The position numbers and the translations under genes were made by a program. 64,000 bases of DNA from Chlorophyllum brunneum (taxonomy: Eukaryota > Basidiomycota > Agaricomycetes > Agaricales > Agaricaceae), in contig OY756148.1 in NCBI GenBank assembly GCA_963576785.1, forward strand, positions 1,302,001 through 1,366,000. The letters run 5' to 3'. The notes below the pieces were generated by a model. That model worked only from the letters and a program-made list of their open reading frames with translations, ran no database searches and was not told the origin of the DNA. Below, piece by piece: positions 47,038 through 58,116 of this stretch. Each line of letters begins with the position of its first letter. Positions within the stretch are counted from its first letter, which is position 1.

Positions 47038-48969
47038 ATGTTTGAGAGAGTAAGTATCCCAGTTGTGGAAATAGCTGCCGCACTGACCAAAGCCTCCCCA
47101 GTCCTCACGTCTCAACACAGCCGACAATGCCTTTGTGAGGGCTGGAGTTCTCAACGATGCAGATAATCCTTGGGAGGTCTGCAACAACTACTATAAGAAG
47201 CATACCGATAAGTTACGCGAAAGCTGGAGGCGCGAGATTGATACATTACTTGTTTTTGTAAGTGGCAAATACACCTCCTAGACTCCTAAACCAAAGGACA
47301 CCGCAGGCTGGCTTGTTTTCCGCTGTTGTAACCATATTCGTTGTGGAATCCTCCAATACCATAAAGGAAGACTCTACTAAAGCGACTGTCCTCCTGCTTA
47401 GAACCATCGTCCTCCAGCTTGACAACATGACCAACCCTCGATTTGACGGGGCCCCTGAACTCAACCCAGGCGCAGAGCGCGCAACCCAGTTGGCGATACG
47501 AATCAACATCCTGTGGTTCCTCAGCCTCACTTTGAGCTTGTCGGCTGCCCTGGTTGGGATTCTGTGTAACCAGTGGATCAGGGAATTCGGTCGCACAGCA
47601 AATGTGCCTCACCGTGAGCATGTCGCATTACACCACATGCGCTACGAGGGCATTGAAAGATGGCACGTCTTCAAGATCCTTAGCGCATTACCCCTTCTCC
47701 TTATCGGTGCCCTTCTCACCTTCTTCGCTGGACTCGTCGAGCTTTGGTGGGAAACTGATAAGAGAATAGCAATCCCCATTATCGTCGTGGTTGGAATTGC
47801 ATCACTCTTCCTCCTCGTGACGACACTCCTTCCAACTTTGCAATCCATTTACATATGGGCTTTCCCCAGCGTTCACTTCGCACAAAGCCCATTCAAGTCT
47901 CCCCAGGCGTGGATGGTTTACAAGATTGTATCGTTCTTCTGTTACTTCGTCTTTCGCTTTATACCTGGACGGGAGCACAGGGGGACGAAGACAGAAGATT
48001 TAGATTTAGATCTGTTCCAACCTGAAAGCTGGCCTGACTACGACCAATTCTTGCGCAGACACCGCGATGCTCACTTGAAACTCGGTAAGCGGGATGTTGG
48101 GCTTGGGTTAGCCTGGATTGGGTTCAGCACCAGGATGTAATCGAGGCAGTGAGTCGATGTATTCGAGAGCTAGACCCCAGGATTGGTCTCGAAGCGTCGC
48201 TGGCACGGATGAATTGTCGTCGGGCAGCTTCCGTTCGGCGTGCAAGGGACCATGTACCAAGCTTTGCACCACGTGATTCGGAGCGTGGGCGGGCCAAAGC
48301 AGACTTCACGGAAGACCTTGTGGTGTCCCATACACTGGAGCATTTCGCGCAGAAAATCGAGCAGGGGCATATGTACTCGCCTCTGCTCCAACAACGAATA
48401 ATGTTATTTTTGAAGATAAATGAGGGTGAATTTATGGACCAGGATGTAGACTGTCCAGTGAACCGGGACAATGCAGCCCTCATTCTGCGTGGTCCGTATA
48501 GTTCCACTCCCGTGGTTCATTCTACTGACAAGACGCCACAGAAACAAGAGAACGGATAGTGCAGTGCATTTCCACGATGCTGAGGAAGTATCTGAATTGC
48601 AACGTGACACAAACAAGTGGGGCGTTTGAAGTCATCCGTTCGTTCTTTCTCGAGAATTTTCCCAATGGGTCCCCGTTGGTCATGTCCGACTTTCTGGAAG
48701 AATTGATGAGATGGATCAGAAGGCAACCCTCAGGTCCACTCACAGAAGAGAAGCCGCAGCGAAGGTTGAAACAGGGCTTACTTTTTGATAAACTCATTTT
48801 CTTTTGCAGGGACGTCGAAGATCGGAGCATTGTTGATGGATATCGTCAGCAGCTAGACGATCATATCAAGGACTTATTCGGAAAAGAATTGGATGCAATG
48901 GAAAGCCCTTTAAAACCCCTTGGTTTCCCCTACTTGTCAAGATACATGGCATGGCAGGGGCTGGGTTAA
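47038..48969 (+). CDS. DUF6535 multi-pass membrane protein, apparent frame break
   Basis: Exons: 47038-47049 (12 nt), 47102-47257, 47307 onward. The N-terminal DUF6535 region begins WEVCNNYYKKHTDKLRESW and has four transmembrane segments: GLFSAVVTIFVVES, ILWFLSLTLSLSAALVGILC, LPLLLIGALLTFFAGLVELW and IPIIVVVGIASLFLLVTTLL. After GLGLAWIGF the first frame stops (TAA at 48138-48140). The next frame continues at once with QHQDVIEAVSRCIRELDPR, which looks like the true continuation. This suggests a one-base loss near 48120 or an unusually short intron. A further intron (about 48493-48540) is needed to reach ERIVQCISTMLRKYLNC and the stop at 48969. DUF6535 proteins are widespread in Agaricomycetes and of unknown function. 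It may be a recent pseudogene. Confidence 0.7.
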
Positions 48970-49111
48970 ATCTCCGATTATGACTGCCTTTGTTTACGTG
49001 TATGTTTTCTCTGGAGCGTATGATACAAGTGTTGCGCAGAAACCCGGCAGTGACAACAGTGATTGGAATAAGAAAGCCATGTGCGTGGGAATATACGCTT
49101 GTACAACGACA

Positions 49112-51003
49112 ATGATGACCGCAGCCCGTGTGCCCACCGTCAACGACCTCCGCGTATGTATCCCCTAATGGGCTCCCCCGGTCGTTGCTGAATAGCCGTA
49201 GGTCAAGCTCTGCTATATCTGCCGCGAAGAAGAACCGGGAGACACAGGTATATCCATCCTCCAGCTACACTCCGGTATATACTCACTTGGTGTTTTTCTA
49301 GTACACGAAGAGTCCGCTCGGCCATGGACACACCCATGTAACTGCACGCTCATAGCGCACGAGTCTTGTCTCCTAGAATGGATCAAATCTGCACAGGGCA
49401 ACTCCCAGCGCGCACAAAACGCACTCAAGTGTCCACAGTGCGGTGCTGAATACGAGATGGAGAGTGAAAAATCTATTGTGCTCGACATCCTCGGTGTCGG
49501 TAATCGGATGCTTCAGAGAGCGGGAGGGGTGTTCACGCTCGCCGGCGTGGCGACTGTTGTGGGTGTTATGGGTTCCGGCGAGTATTTTGCCTCTCCTCGC
49601 GACTCTAGCTGCTAATGTAAGCCTTCGGGTATAGGAGTGTATATCATGCTGACTGCGTACGGTGCTTGGGCAGTCAGGCAATATATTGGCAAAGAGTATG
49701 CACGCCCTCCCAACTCGATCCAGTCAAATACTTAGAATTATCAGAATGTTCGACATGCTGCTGACAGAAGACCCTTCAAATTGGCCGTGGACCGCTTTCG
49801 TCAACCTACCCCTCCTCCCTATTTCCCTAATCTCTTCTCGTCTCTCCGCGTCCCCAACAACCCTCCCTACACTCCTCCCCATCCTCCTCGTCTGGCCGCC
49901 TTCCCCAGTAGCACACCAATGGATGCACCACGAACCCTGGCACAAACGTGATCGTCCCCACTCCCTCCCACTCCGTGCCTGGCCTCCATCTCCAATGATT
50001 TTCGGGCTCTTCATCGCCCCCATTGTGCGCATGGCGTACAGGAGACTGCTGCAACGATTTGCGTTTTGGCTTTTGGGTGCCAACCTGAGTGATTTTGGAA
50101 GAAGATCGAGGCTAGGGCTGCAGTTCAATGAAGGGCCGTTTATGATTCGAATTAGAGCGAATGTGCAAGATCAGCACGGGAATGACCTACTAGAGGACGA
50201 TGGACTCGCACGCGACGATGGTGCTCGCGCTGCTGGAGCTGGACCCGCCCCCAATGCGGATGGTAATGCCGATCCCAATGTGAACCCCGCTGCCAACCCC
50301 AATCCTAATGCGAACATTGCTGCTAACGCCAACGAGGTACCTCAAGATCCAAACGCTGCAAACCTGGCAGCAGCCGAACGCCTCATCGAAATCAACGCAT
50401 CCTCCCTCGGCAGACGTGTAGGTGGTGCCCTCCTCATCCCATACATCTCAAATATCATGGGTACCCTCCTCTTCCGGCTCTCAAGACATTCCCACATCCT
50501 CCGCGAATTTCTTGGGATTAAACAGCATCGCCGCCTCTTGAATGGTCTCCCACCGTCAGTGTATGCGTATCCGAGTAGCTCAAATGTGAATGTCGGTGAC
50601 GACGCCGTTATGTCCGGCTTGAAAAAGCTAGGACAATTGGCGAAATCCGTAGTGGGTGGTTTGTGGGGTGGTACGAAGACCTGGGCGGAGCTTGATCCAG
50701 TGTGGTGGAGGAATTCAATCGGGTTGGGGTTGTTCGTTGTGGTACGTCTATCGTTCTTCTGGCGTAACTGGCGTTGACTCGAGGCCTCCGCTTGCTTGAA
50801 CATTATAGGCCAGGGACTGTCTCTACCTCACACACCTCTGGTTTGCCAAACGTGAAATCGAAACTCGCAAAGTCAGGAACAGGGACTTTTCGGGCGTGGA
50901 TATCAAAGAACTCGATCTCAAACCCGAATTTCCCCGCCCACCGGCCAGGCCACGGTCGACTTCAGGGACTGAGTTAGCATTGAGAGCACTTGGGCAACAG
51001 TGA
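49112..51003 (+). CDS. Membrane RING-CH (MARCH-type) E3 ubiquitin ligase
   Basis: Exons: 49112-49153, 49202-49247, 49302-49577, 49635-49695, 49745-50741, 50809-51003 (538 codons). The RING-CH domain is at residues about 16-80: CYICREEE, then PWTHPCNCTLIAHESCLLEW, then LKCPQCGAEYEM, which fits the C4-H-C3 spacing with a long gap before the last Cys pair. Several hydrophobic segments follow (RAGGVFTLAGVATVVGVMG, VYIMLTAYGAW, FVNLPLLPISLIS, MIFGLFIAPIVRMAY, RVGGALLIPYISNIMGTLLF), so it is a multi-pass ligase, probably in an internal membrane. An Asn/Ala/Pro-rich low-complexity loop (about 50250-50340) lies between the last two segments. The intron at 49578-49634 may use a GC donor (GCGAGT); two weaker GT donors keep the same phase. 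Function by family: ubiquitination of membrane proteins. Confidence 0.87.
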
Positions 51004-51696
51004 ATATACTACTGGTACTCAACTACGCGCGCAGAGAGCGAGCGACCCAGGCTTGGCGCGAGAGCATTTTCAGCATGTTTTACAGTCATTCAGTTATACA
51101 TTTCAGGATTTATTGAATTTACCGAGTCATTTTGTACAGCATTGCAGTATACTTGAGAACAGGTTTTTTTCGGAACCAGTTGGGCTGAACTGCAAAAGTG
51201 CTAGGCGCAAGGCAATTCAAGTGGGATGATGTTTATTTTTAGCATCATCTATGGTCGAATTACTATATTTAGATTTTGCTTTACTTGCTCTAACCAGTTG
51301 CCTCACGACTGCCTCCCTTTCTGAGTTGAATTTGAGACTCAGCGTAAGAGTAGCGAGTTCTTATATCAACTTAAGGATCAAAATGCTACACCAAGACTGT
51401 TCAAGACCAATGTCAGTCAACCCGAACAAGCTACTTGTGGAAAGACCTAACTTGATAACTCAGGCCTGAACCCGATTGAAATACGAGGACTGGAGGAGAG
51501 ACTGCCCCCGTTTGAATTTCGCTATGAGAGACGTTTGAAATTCATTCCTTATTATCAAGAGGTATTCAAGGTCGGGTGCGCAGACTGGAGGGAAAATTTG
51601 GGCAATCAGAAGTGAGTTCTAGTGAGATCTAAAGATCCATCGACGGTACTATAACCAACTGTACTACTTGGAACGTCATCGATTCATCCAGGAGCT
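51004..51696. other. Intergenic region with a possible exon relic
   Basis: This lies between the RING-CH stop (+) and the eIF2-gamma stop (-). A plus-strand stretch at about 51475-51612 reads as a protein-like segment, IEIRGLEERLPPFEFRYERR, continuing to DWRENLGN, followed by a GTGAGT donor. An upstream frame near 51355-51400 could join it. No start, stop or known domain completes a gene, so I treat it as a relic or chance reading. Confidence 0.35.
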
Positions 51697-53425
51697 CTAG
51701 TCTACCTCCAGCACCGTGCCCCGCTGAACACTCCCCCAGCCGACAAGACGCCAGTGCTTCTCGATACGACGAGATAGTGCTACCTTCTCTCCTACCTCCG
51801 TGCATGCCGGTGATGTGAGCTGGATCTTTGCCAGATCTGCCTTTACGGACAGCACACGACCACCAGTGGATGTTGATCCAATGTTGATAAGTAGTAACTC
51901 GCCCTTCACGAGTTTTGACACTTTTGTCTGCTTCTTGTCTTCGGTTTTAACGCCAAGGAGACGGCGGAGGAGGAATAGACTTATTTCGAGTTCTAAAAAA
52001 TGGAGGATGAGATGGAGCGCCTGACCGTTCCAATAATGAGCTGACCTGTGTAGATCTTGGGTAATTTTCCTACGGCGCCCAGCACCTGGCCAACCAACCT
52101 ATCCGCACGACAAAGTGTAGGATCGATTCTTGTACCCACACCAATCAATCCACCTGGCACTGCAAACTGTAACAGATTGTTCTCCGCGTGCAAACTTAGG
52201 ATTCTGCTGAAAATCGGTTTGCACTTGGTTTTCCCAGAGCTGTCCTTGGTGACGATACCCGGCCGGATCTCAACTTCCTGACCAAGGCGGAGGACACCAG
52301 TCAGGATAGATCCACCGGCAACACCGCCTTTGAGTTCGTCGACTTCGGCTCCTGGTTTGTTGACATCAAAAGAACGGATGACGATGAGTCTGGGATCGGA
52401 GGTGAAATCGCGAACAGGGATAGGGATGCGCTTGGCAATGTATTCGTTGACAGCATCGATGTTGTATTTCAGCTGAGCTGAGATGGGAACGATCGGAGAA
52501 CTTTCGGCGACGGTGCCTAGTGTTTCATGAGCTATTGTCGTCCAACTGACGTAGAAGGGATTAAATTTACCCTTGACAAATGCCGATATGCTCTTCTGGT
52601 GTTCCAGTGCTTGCGCCTCTTTGATTAGGTCGACTTTGTTTTGCAAAATAATGATGTTTTCGAGTTTCATGATTTCAACAGCAGCCAAATGCTCTGATGT
52701 CTGAGGTTGAGGGCAGGTTTCGTTTCCGGCGATGAGGAGAAGAGCGGCATCCATGACCGCAGCACCGTTCAACATCGTAGCCATGAGAATGTCATGTCCG
52801 GGGCAATCGACGAACGAGACATGGCGGATTAGTTTCATGCGGTGGCCGCATCCAGGCCGTTCGCAGGGTGGATTATCTTCTTTATCTGAGCGATATGATC
52901 GGTAACAGCCTGGTCGCGGGCATGTAGGATTTTCGCATTTGTATATCTGGTTTGAATGGTCAGATTTGAGGTCGAGAAATGGTGGTGAAGGGGGGCGCAC
53001 TTTCGCATTGGCGTATCCGAGTTTAATGGTGATATTACGGACGAGTTCGTTCTTGAATCGGACCGTCATCACACCGGATATTGCTTTTACTACTGTTGAT
53101 TTACCATGGGCGACATGACCAATGGTACCTGTGGTGGTTAACCGATTCCCAATCATTATTGTATGCCTCCCGGGATAGCTGTGAATTTGCGAACCCAAAT
53201 TGATCGTTGCCTAGAAAGCGAGTGTTGCAAATATGTAGTGAGATCGAAGAGCCAAAAGAGAGCCTCTAAACTGCATACCTGTTTCGAGATTACTTCAGGC
53301 GATAACGGGTTGAGTTTGGTGACATCGACATTGACATTTGGAACCTGTTCAAGCTCGTCATCATCGTCGTCTTCTTCAGACGCGTAGTCTTCGTCGTGCT
53401 TCTGAAGCGTCTCGTCACCGAGCAT
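51697..53425 (-). CDS. GCD11: Translation initiation factor eIF2 subunit gamma
   Basis: The GTP-binding subunit of eIF2, which delivers initiator Met-tRNA to the 40S ribosome. Exons on the minus strand: 53279-53425, 53195-53210 (16 nt), 53001-53128, 52571-52946, 52046-52516, 51697-51992 (477 codons). The N-terminus is acidic ([11 protein letters not shown]). G1 is [12 protein letters not shown], with the first Gly codon split by the microexon junction; G3 is VDCPGHD; G4 is [16 protein letters not shown] is the G5-type motif. The zinc-binding insert has [12 protein letters not shown] and [10 protein letters not shown], giving the Cys4 set. Domains 2 and 3 follow ([58 protein letters not shown]). 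Highly conserved throughout. The 16-nt exon is required to obtain the conserved ATIN-Leu-GTIGH junction. Confidence 0.96.
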
Positions 53426-53582
53426 AGTGGTAGTTGAGCGAAGTTTGTAGATGCCTGACTCGAAATCAGCATGCCAATGACGTGATTAGATAATCGCTAG
53501 TGAGCATATTTGGTCAATGTGTGACGTCTCCTTAGTGTAGCGGGTGAGCTCGACCATCGTTTCTCCCTGCAATTTGTACACC
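53426..53582. promoter_or_regulatory. Bidirectional promoter eIF2-gamma / small unknown gene
   Basis: 157 bp separate the divergent start codons. No TATA box is evident. Confidence 0.45.
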
Positions 53583-54155
53583 ATGTCAATGGGTGATGGT
53601 ATGTCATAAGTTTCTCCGTACTATCCACTATTGCGAGTCTCAGCTTTGTACAGCTGATGCGAAGTTTCCGGGTCAACATACTGGCATACCGCCATCTCCA
53701 ACACGGGAAAATCCTGGCCAGGTGACGCCCAGTTTCGAGCTTCTATCTTTCTAGCACAAACTTTCTCGCAGGTCTATCCAAAGTCTGATCCCAATCCGGG
53801 TGAGTCCTAGGCCAGCAGGACACGACTTTTCTAGAGAAGAGGAATAATCAGTGCTAACGATACTCAAGCACCAAGGCTCCCCCAAAGCGGGGATGACAAC
53901 CATGTTCAAACGGTCATTGGAAACCCTTTCTTGTTGCAAAGTGCTTTGAAACAGGTCGACGGAGGGCTTACCAATGTTATAACCATCCTTGAAGAAGAGG
54001 AGACATCTCAGGGCAGTTCAGACAAGAGTCATGCGCTGGTGCAGAAACTGAGGGGTTGGAGGAATGACTTGAATGAAATGATGTACAACACCAGCCAACC
54101 TTGTCCGGAACCTGATACAACCGACGGGAGAACGGGAGGCTTGTTTACAGACTAG
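53583..54155 (+). CDS. Small conserved-looking protein of unknown function
   Basis: Proposed exons: 53583-53598, 53654-53721, 53772-53799, 53869-54155 (132 codons; sum is a multiple of three). The splice sites are good (GTATGT and GTGAGT donors; a GCTAACG branch-like site before the last acceptor). The N-terminal third is Pro/Gly-rich (KFPGQHTGIPPSPTRENPGQ), and the C-terminal part is a helical Leu-rich region (NPFLLQSALKQVDGGLTNVI), then an acidic stretch and LVQKLRGWRNDLNEMM. I do not recognise the family. The pattern resembles small helical subunits of larger complexes, which is only an impression. It lies between eIF2-gamma (divergent) and MCM10 (tandem, 89 bp away). Confidence 0.6.
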
Positions 54156-54217
54156 TTGTTTTGTATAAATCGGCGTGGGAGAAATATGTATGTATAAATA
54201 TGCAATAACAACGCGCG

Positions 54218-54223
54218 ACGCGT
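54218..54223. promoter_or_regulatory. MCB-type box (ACGCGT) upstream of MCM10
   Basis: A palindromic ACGCGT within GCGCGACGCGT, ending 21 bp before the MCM10 ATG. In yeasts this MluI cell-cycle box binds the MBF factor and drives G1/S transcription of replication genes. The site matches in both sequence and gene type; its use here is inferred. Confidence 0.5.
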
Positions 54224-54244
54224 TCTGCTCCAGACTCGACGCCT

Positions 54245-56598
54245 ATGGAATCCTCAACATCGCGGACGAATGCCACGCAGAGGAGACAGCAAGAACTCAG
54301 AGCCCAGATTGCTCTCCTCGAGGCTCAATTAGCTGTGATGCCTGACGAGGAGAGCTGTGCTGTCAAGGCTCCTCCCTCACCGAAAAGGAAGCAGCCAGAG
54401 CCAAACATATTCGTTCCTGCCACTCCGTCTCCAAGTGAGTCATTTCGGTGGGATCGCCATATCTCACTGAGCGCTTACATCCAGAAAAGAGACGGCGGCT
54501 AGAGGAGGGGAATGGCAAGGTTTCCAAGCCTAAATTAACTCAGCCGTCATTTTCAACGCGAGGGCGAACTGTGACCTCTAGTGCTCTCCCTTCTGGAAAT
54601 TCTCCTGCACAGTTGATAACAAAACTTGATACTGGGCCATCTAAATTTCTCAGTAAACTGGCTGGAGTAAACGGCCGAGCAAGTCAAAGCCTTATTCCTG
54701 ACACTGTTGCGAGGACATCTGCATTCACGGACAGAACGCGCCCCCAGGACCCTGGTCAATCCGATGCCGCTGATCTCAAGCGAGATGATCAACTTGCATT
54801 GGTGGAGGACTTTGAGCGTGGGCCATATGTATTTGCACCGCCCTATGATGATCCCGATTTCCAACAATTGGAGCCGCATTCGGGGATACGGCTTTCGTCG
54901 GTCGTTTTTCCTTTTCACTTAGTCCTGGTGCTAACATATGCTAGGAGCCGGAGTTTATCACATGATGACCTTCAAGATTATATGACTGCCCGTTATTACC
55001 TTTCACCCTCACGCCTTTATTCTGTCATCCGACTGCAGCCGGACAAACAGGGTTACGATATTCCCTTGTTCGGTGACTGGGTAACGATCGCTGTTGTTGC
55101 GGAACGCGGTCCTGTAAAGCTTACGCGAGCGCCCGTCACCATGGATCCTGACGAGCAGCATGGCAAGAAGCCTAGGCTGAGGGATAAAGACGACGCGAAG
55201 GCGGCTGAAATCAAGAAACCCACTGGGAAGAAATATGTCAATTTCAAATTGATTGATTTTGGAGCGCGGTCGAATTCTTCGGCTACTGGAGCGCAGTCCG
55301 TTATTCGTGGGGACGCATTTCTGACACTGCTTTTGTTCGAAGCTGATGGCTATGACCTTCTTCAAATGGAAGGGGACAAGAAACCCCGGAAGCTGTATAA
55401 GGGGGGTAGTCGTGGCGCTTTTGAGACGATGGCAAAAGTGAAAGAAGGAGATGTCGTCGCTTTCTTGAACCCAAAAGTTTTGAAGCCGTTTCAGGTTGGT
55501 TATGGCCGATTTCCGTGTCGACCTGGACTGACAACGTTAGTGATCAGCGCTCACAAGACACCCCTCATCCGTTGAATAACATCTTGGCTCTGACTCCAGA
55601 GTCGGCAGATTCGATAGCCGTCATCGGCCGTTCTCGTGACCTTGGAATGTGCAGCGCAGTAAAACGCGATGGAAAGACCTGCGGGAGTTGGTGTGATAAG
55701 AGAGTCAGCGATGTGTGCGATTATCACTTGCAAAATGCTGTGCAGCACCGGCGAGCGGGAAGAGCTGAGTTTACGGCCGGGTTCGTCTTCTGTTCTGATA
55801 GTCCCACAGAAACATATTGATCCATACCTGTGCTCATAGGACTTCAGGGATGTCGAATACATCGGTGCACAAACACAAAGCTCAATATGATCCTGCACGA
55901 CAGTGGGGGATAAAACCGGAGGAGCCAACCCGTGGATCGACGTATGTGATATCGGGACACATTGTAAATGGTTCAAATGCTGATCCACGGAGCATGTATG
56001 TTGGTGAGATGATGGGGAGGGAGGGACAGGCAAAAGCGCAGAGAAAAGTTGCTGGCGACGCAGATCGTATGCTGAAGACTCTGCTGGAACGGGATCGAGA
56101 TGGAATGAGAGCTGTAATGTTAGCGAGGGGCGCCGCTGCGGACGGAAACGCGAAGCCGCCCGAGCGACGCGGCAAGGCTCAGGTGTCGAATGGGGCTGGT
56201 GATAAATTGGTGTCTTTCGATGACAATGAGTCACTGGACCTGGGAAAGAATGCGTTTAAGGCTGAAGTTGTCAAACAGCTTGGTTTTGATCCTACATTCA
56301 AGGGCGGGCGGGGGAAGAGGACAGACAACACTGCCGTCTTAAAGAAGGTAACACCTATTGTGTCGCACAATTTAACGGTACTAACATCGACAACTAGCTG
56401 GACGTCCTGGAGAGTGTTCGCAGGGGTCGCAAGGAGATCACTCTCGGTCCCCGGCCTGGGCCCAAGATCAGGTCGGGGGTTATCTTGCCAATCAGCTCCC
56501 AGAAGGTTCAAGTACCAATGTTCACAGGTCATCAGGTTTCTGCCACTGGACGGTGTGGTGACGGAGAAGACGACATGATTGATCTTGATGACACTTGA
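54245..56598 (+). CDS. MCM10: DNA replication initiation factor Mcm10
   Basis: Mcm10 helps activate the CMG helicase and recruits DNA polymerase alpha at origins. Exons: 54245-54434, 54485-54896, 54945-55494, 55548-55780, 55840-56347, 56398-56598 (697 codons). The N-terminal coiled coil (QRRQQELRAQIALLEAQLA) resembles the self-association region of the family. The internal domain has an OB fold (DLQDYMTARYYLSPSRLYSV, DWVTIAVVAERGPV, YVNFKLIDFG) followed by the zinc finger MCSAVKRDGKTCGSWCDKR and SDVCDYH, a CCCH set, at residues about 418-445. After the finger a helical charged region follows, with a conserved-style GGRGKRTDNTAVLKK and LGPRPGPKIRSG. Convergent with ASF1, with 97 bp between stops. 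An ACGCGT box lies directly upstream. Confidence 0.93.
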
Positions 56599-56695
56599 GC
56601 ACTCTTATTCGTTGTGGATCTAACATGCTCACACACGCATCACGATTTGTACATTATTGTCCAAGTTGATACACAACATAAATAACATATCGACT

Positions 56696-57442
56696 CTATA
56701 ATTGCATCTGACTACCGTTCTGTTTGTTGTCTGTATCTTCCAGATCATCTGCAGAAGGCACTGGTGCTGATGTTACAGCCCCGGCAGAAGCGAGAGCCCG
56801 TGTTGGGGGTGCCACGTCCCTATACTGAGAGTCAGAACGAGACACTCTAAACCGTGGATGAAAATCAACTGACCATTTAATCTGGAAACGAGTAACACGG
56901 GGTTTCGTGCTGATGTCGCGCACCAGGCGATCAACCATGATCTTCGTTGGTGGGGTCTCCTTCATCTCTTCGTTGTCATACTCCGTGTTCTGGTAGTACC
57001 CCACTCGTACGAACTCCTGCTCCTTGTAGGAACCCGTCAGGATAAGGGCAGCGACGCCGAGGACATCCTCTGGTGGAGTTTTGGACGGATCAGGTGCTGA
57101 GCCTTCGAATTCAAAAGAATTGACGCCAACAGGTACGGGTCCGACTAGACAGTCATCAAGTTCTTGGTCTAGCTCCTCGTTTCCTGGTGAGGATACGTAG
57201 ATGAGCTTCCACTCAAGGTCTGGATTCTTGATAAGTTGCAGTCTTATGGAGGTAAATGTTAAAGATCATGCTCGCCGTCTTTGAGGGGTGCGATGCATTC
57301 GAATGTGACACGAAAACGATAAACGTCTGAAAATCGTGCCGGGTTGTTGATGAATTCCACATTCTGTCAAAGATATTCGCTTAGGTTCTGACGGTACTAG
57401 ACAGCAATTCAGCATACACACCCTGATTGTTACAATAGACAT
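56696..57442 (-). CDS. ASF1: Histone chaperone Asf1
   Basis: Asf1 binds H3-H4 dimers and passes them to CAF-1 and HIRA during nucleosome assembly. Exons on the minus strand: 57422-57442 (21 nt), 57276-57363, 56696-57219 (210 codons). The core immunoglobulin-like fold is complete: [89 protein letters not shown] and RFQIKW. A variable C-terminal tail of about 55 residues follows, poorer in acidic residues than yeast Asf1. The second intron (57220-57275) has a GC donor (GCGAGC); it is required because reading on gives a stop, and only this join yields the invariant LKDDLEW block. An ACGCGT box lies 92 bp upstream. Confidence 0.95.
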
Positions 57443-58116
57443 ACGAACTCCTTGGGTATAGCGCTGGATGATAGAGAGACGTTGTGGCTGTCGTGGATAA
57501 TACAGAGAGAAATATTAAATTGTCACACCTGCGACGCGTTTGTCACGGGTGACGACGTCTCGACAGTCACGCTTAACAGCTTTCATGGTATTAGGTAATT
57601 TCAAAAGTGATGTTCTTCTTCATTTTATTTTTGCGTTGAGAGGTTGCCCTCTCAGGATCTCATAAGAAGCTGCAGAATGGTGCTTCTCATCATGTATCAC
57701 AAGATTGCATTCTGTATAATTTTGAAGGAGAAGGGAATCGGTCTACTTGCCTCTCACAGATGCAAGTAGAGGGATGGTCTCACGTGGGGATGATAACCAA
57801 AATGGATATTTTATTTATTGTCATATCTTGTTGAATCAGGTTCACCGTCCGGAGCTTTCTTCTCTCACCTTTGACGACCACGACGACTTACCCGACGTGC
57901 CCCCTCTTTTCTTGTCTTCTGTCTGACCTTTCAGCCGCCTTCATTTTCTTCTTCTTTACTTCCATATCACTGTTCGCACGTACCTCTCGCAGCACTCAAA
58001 CAAATAAGTCCCCGCGAGATTTCTTACGACTTTTCCGATTTTTGGGGCATGCCATTTTGATTTATCGTCTTTCTCAGCCCTGCACGCTTGCGTAACGACT
58101 TTGGAACGCTTAAACA
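57443..58116. promoter_or_regulatory. Divergent promoter region ASF1 / Ras GEF
   Basis: The 674 bp between the start codons of ASF1 (-) and the Ras GEF gene (+). It is pyrimidine-rich on the plus strand near 57900-57970, which suggests the Ras GEF transcription start lies just upstream of that tract. It contains the ACGCGT listed separately. Confidence 0.45.
57534..57539. promoter_or_regulatory. MCB-type box (ACGCGT) upstream of ASF1
   Basis: The palindromic ACGCGT, in context GCGACGCGTT, lies 92 bp upstream of the ASF1 start codon on the coding strand. It is the same core as upstream of MCM10. S-phase induction of ASF1 through such a box is inferred from yeast regulation. Confidence 0.45.

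Noticed and set aside
48559..48969. A separate gene starting at 48559
   Set aside because: The frame starts with GTG and is best explained as the last exon of the DUF6535 gene after an intron near 48493-48540.
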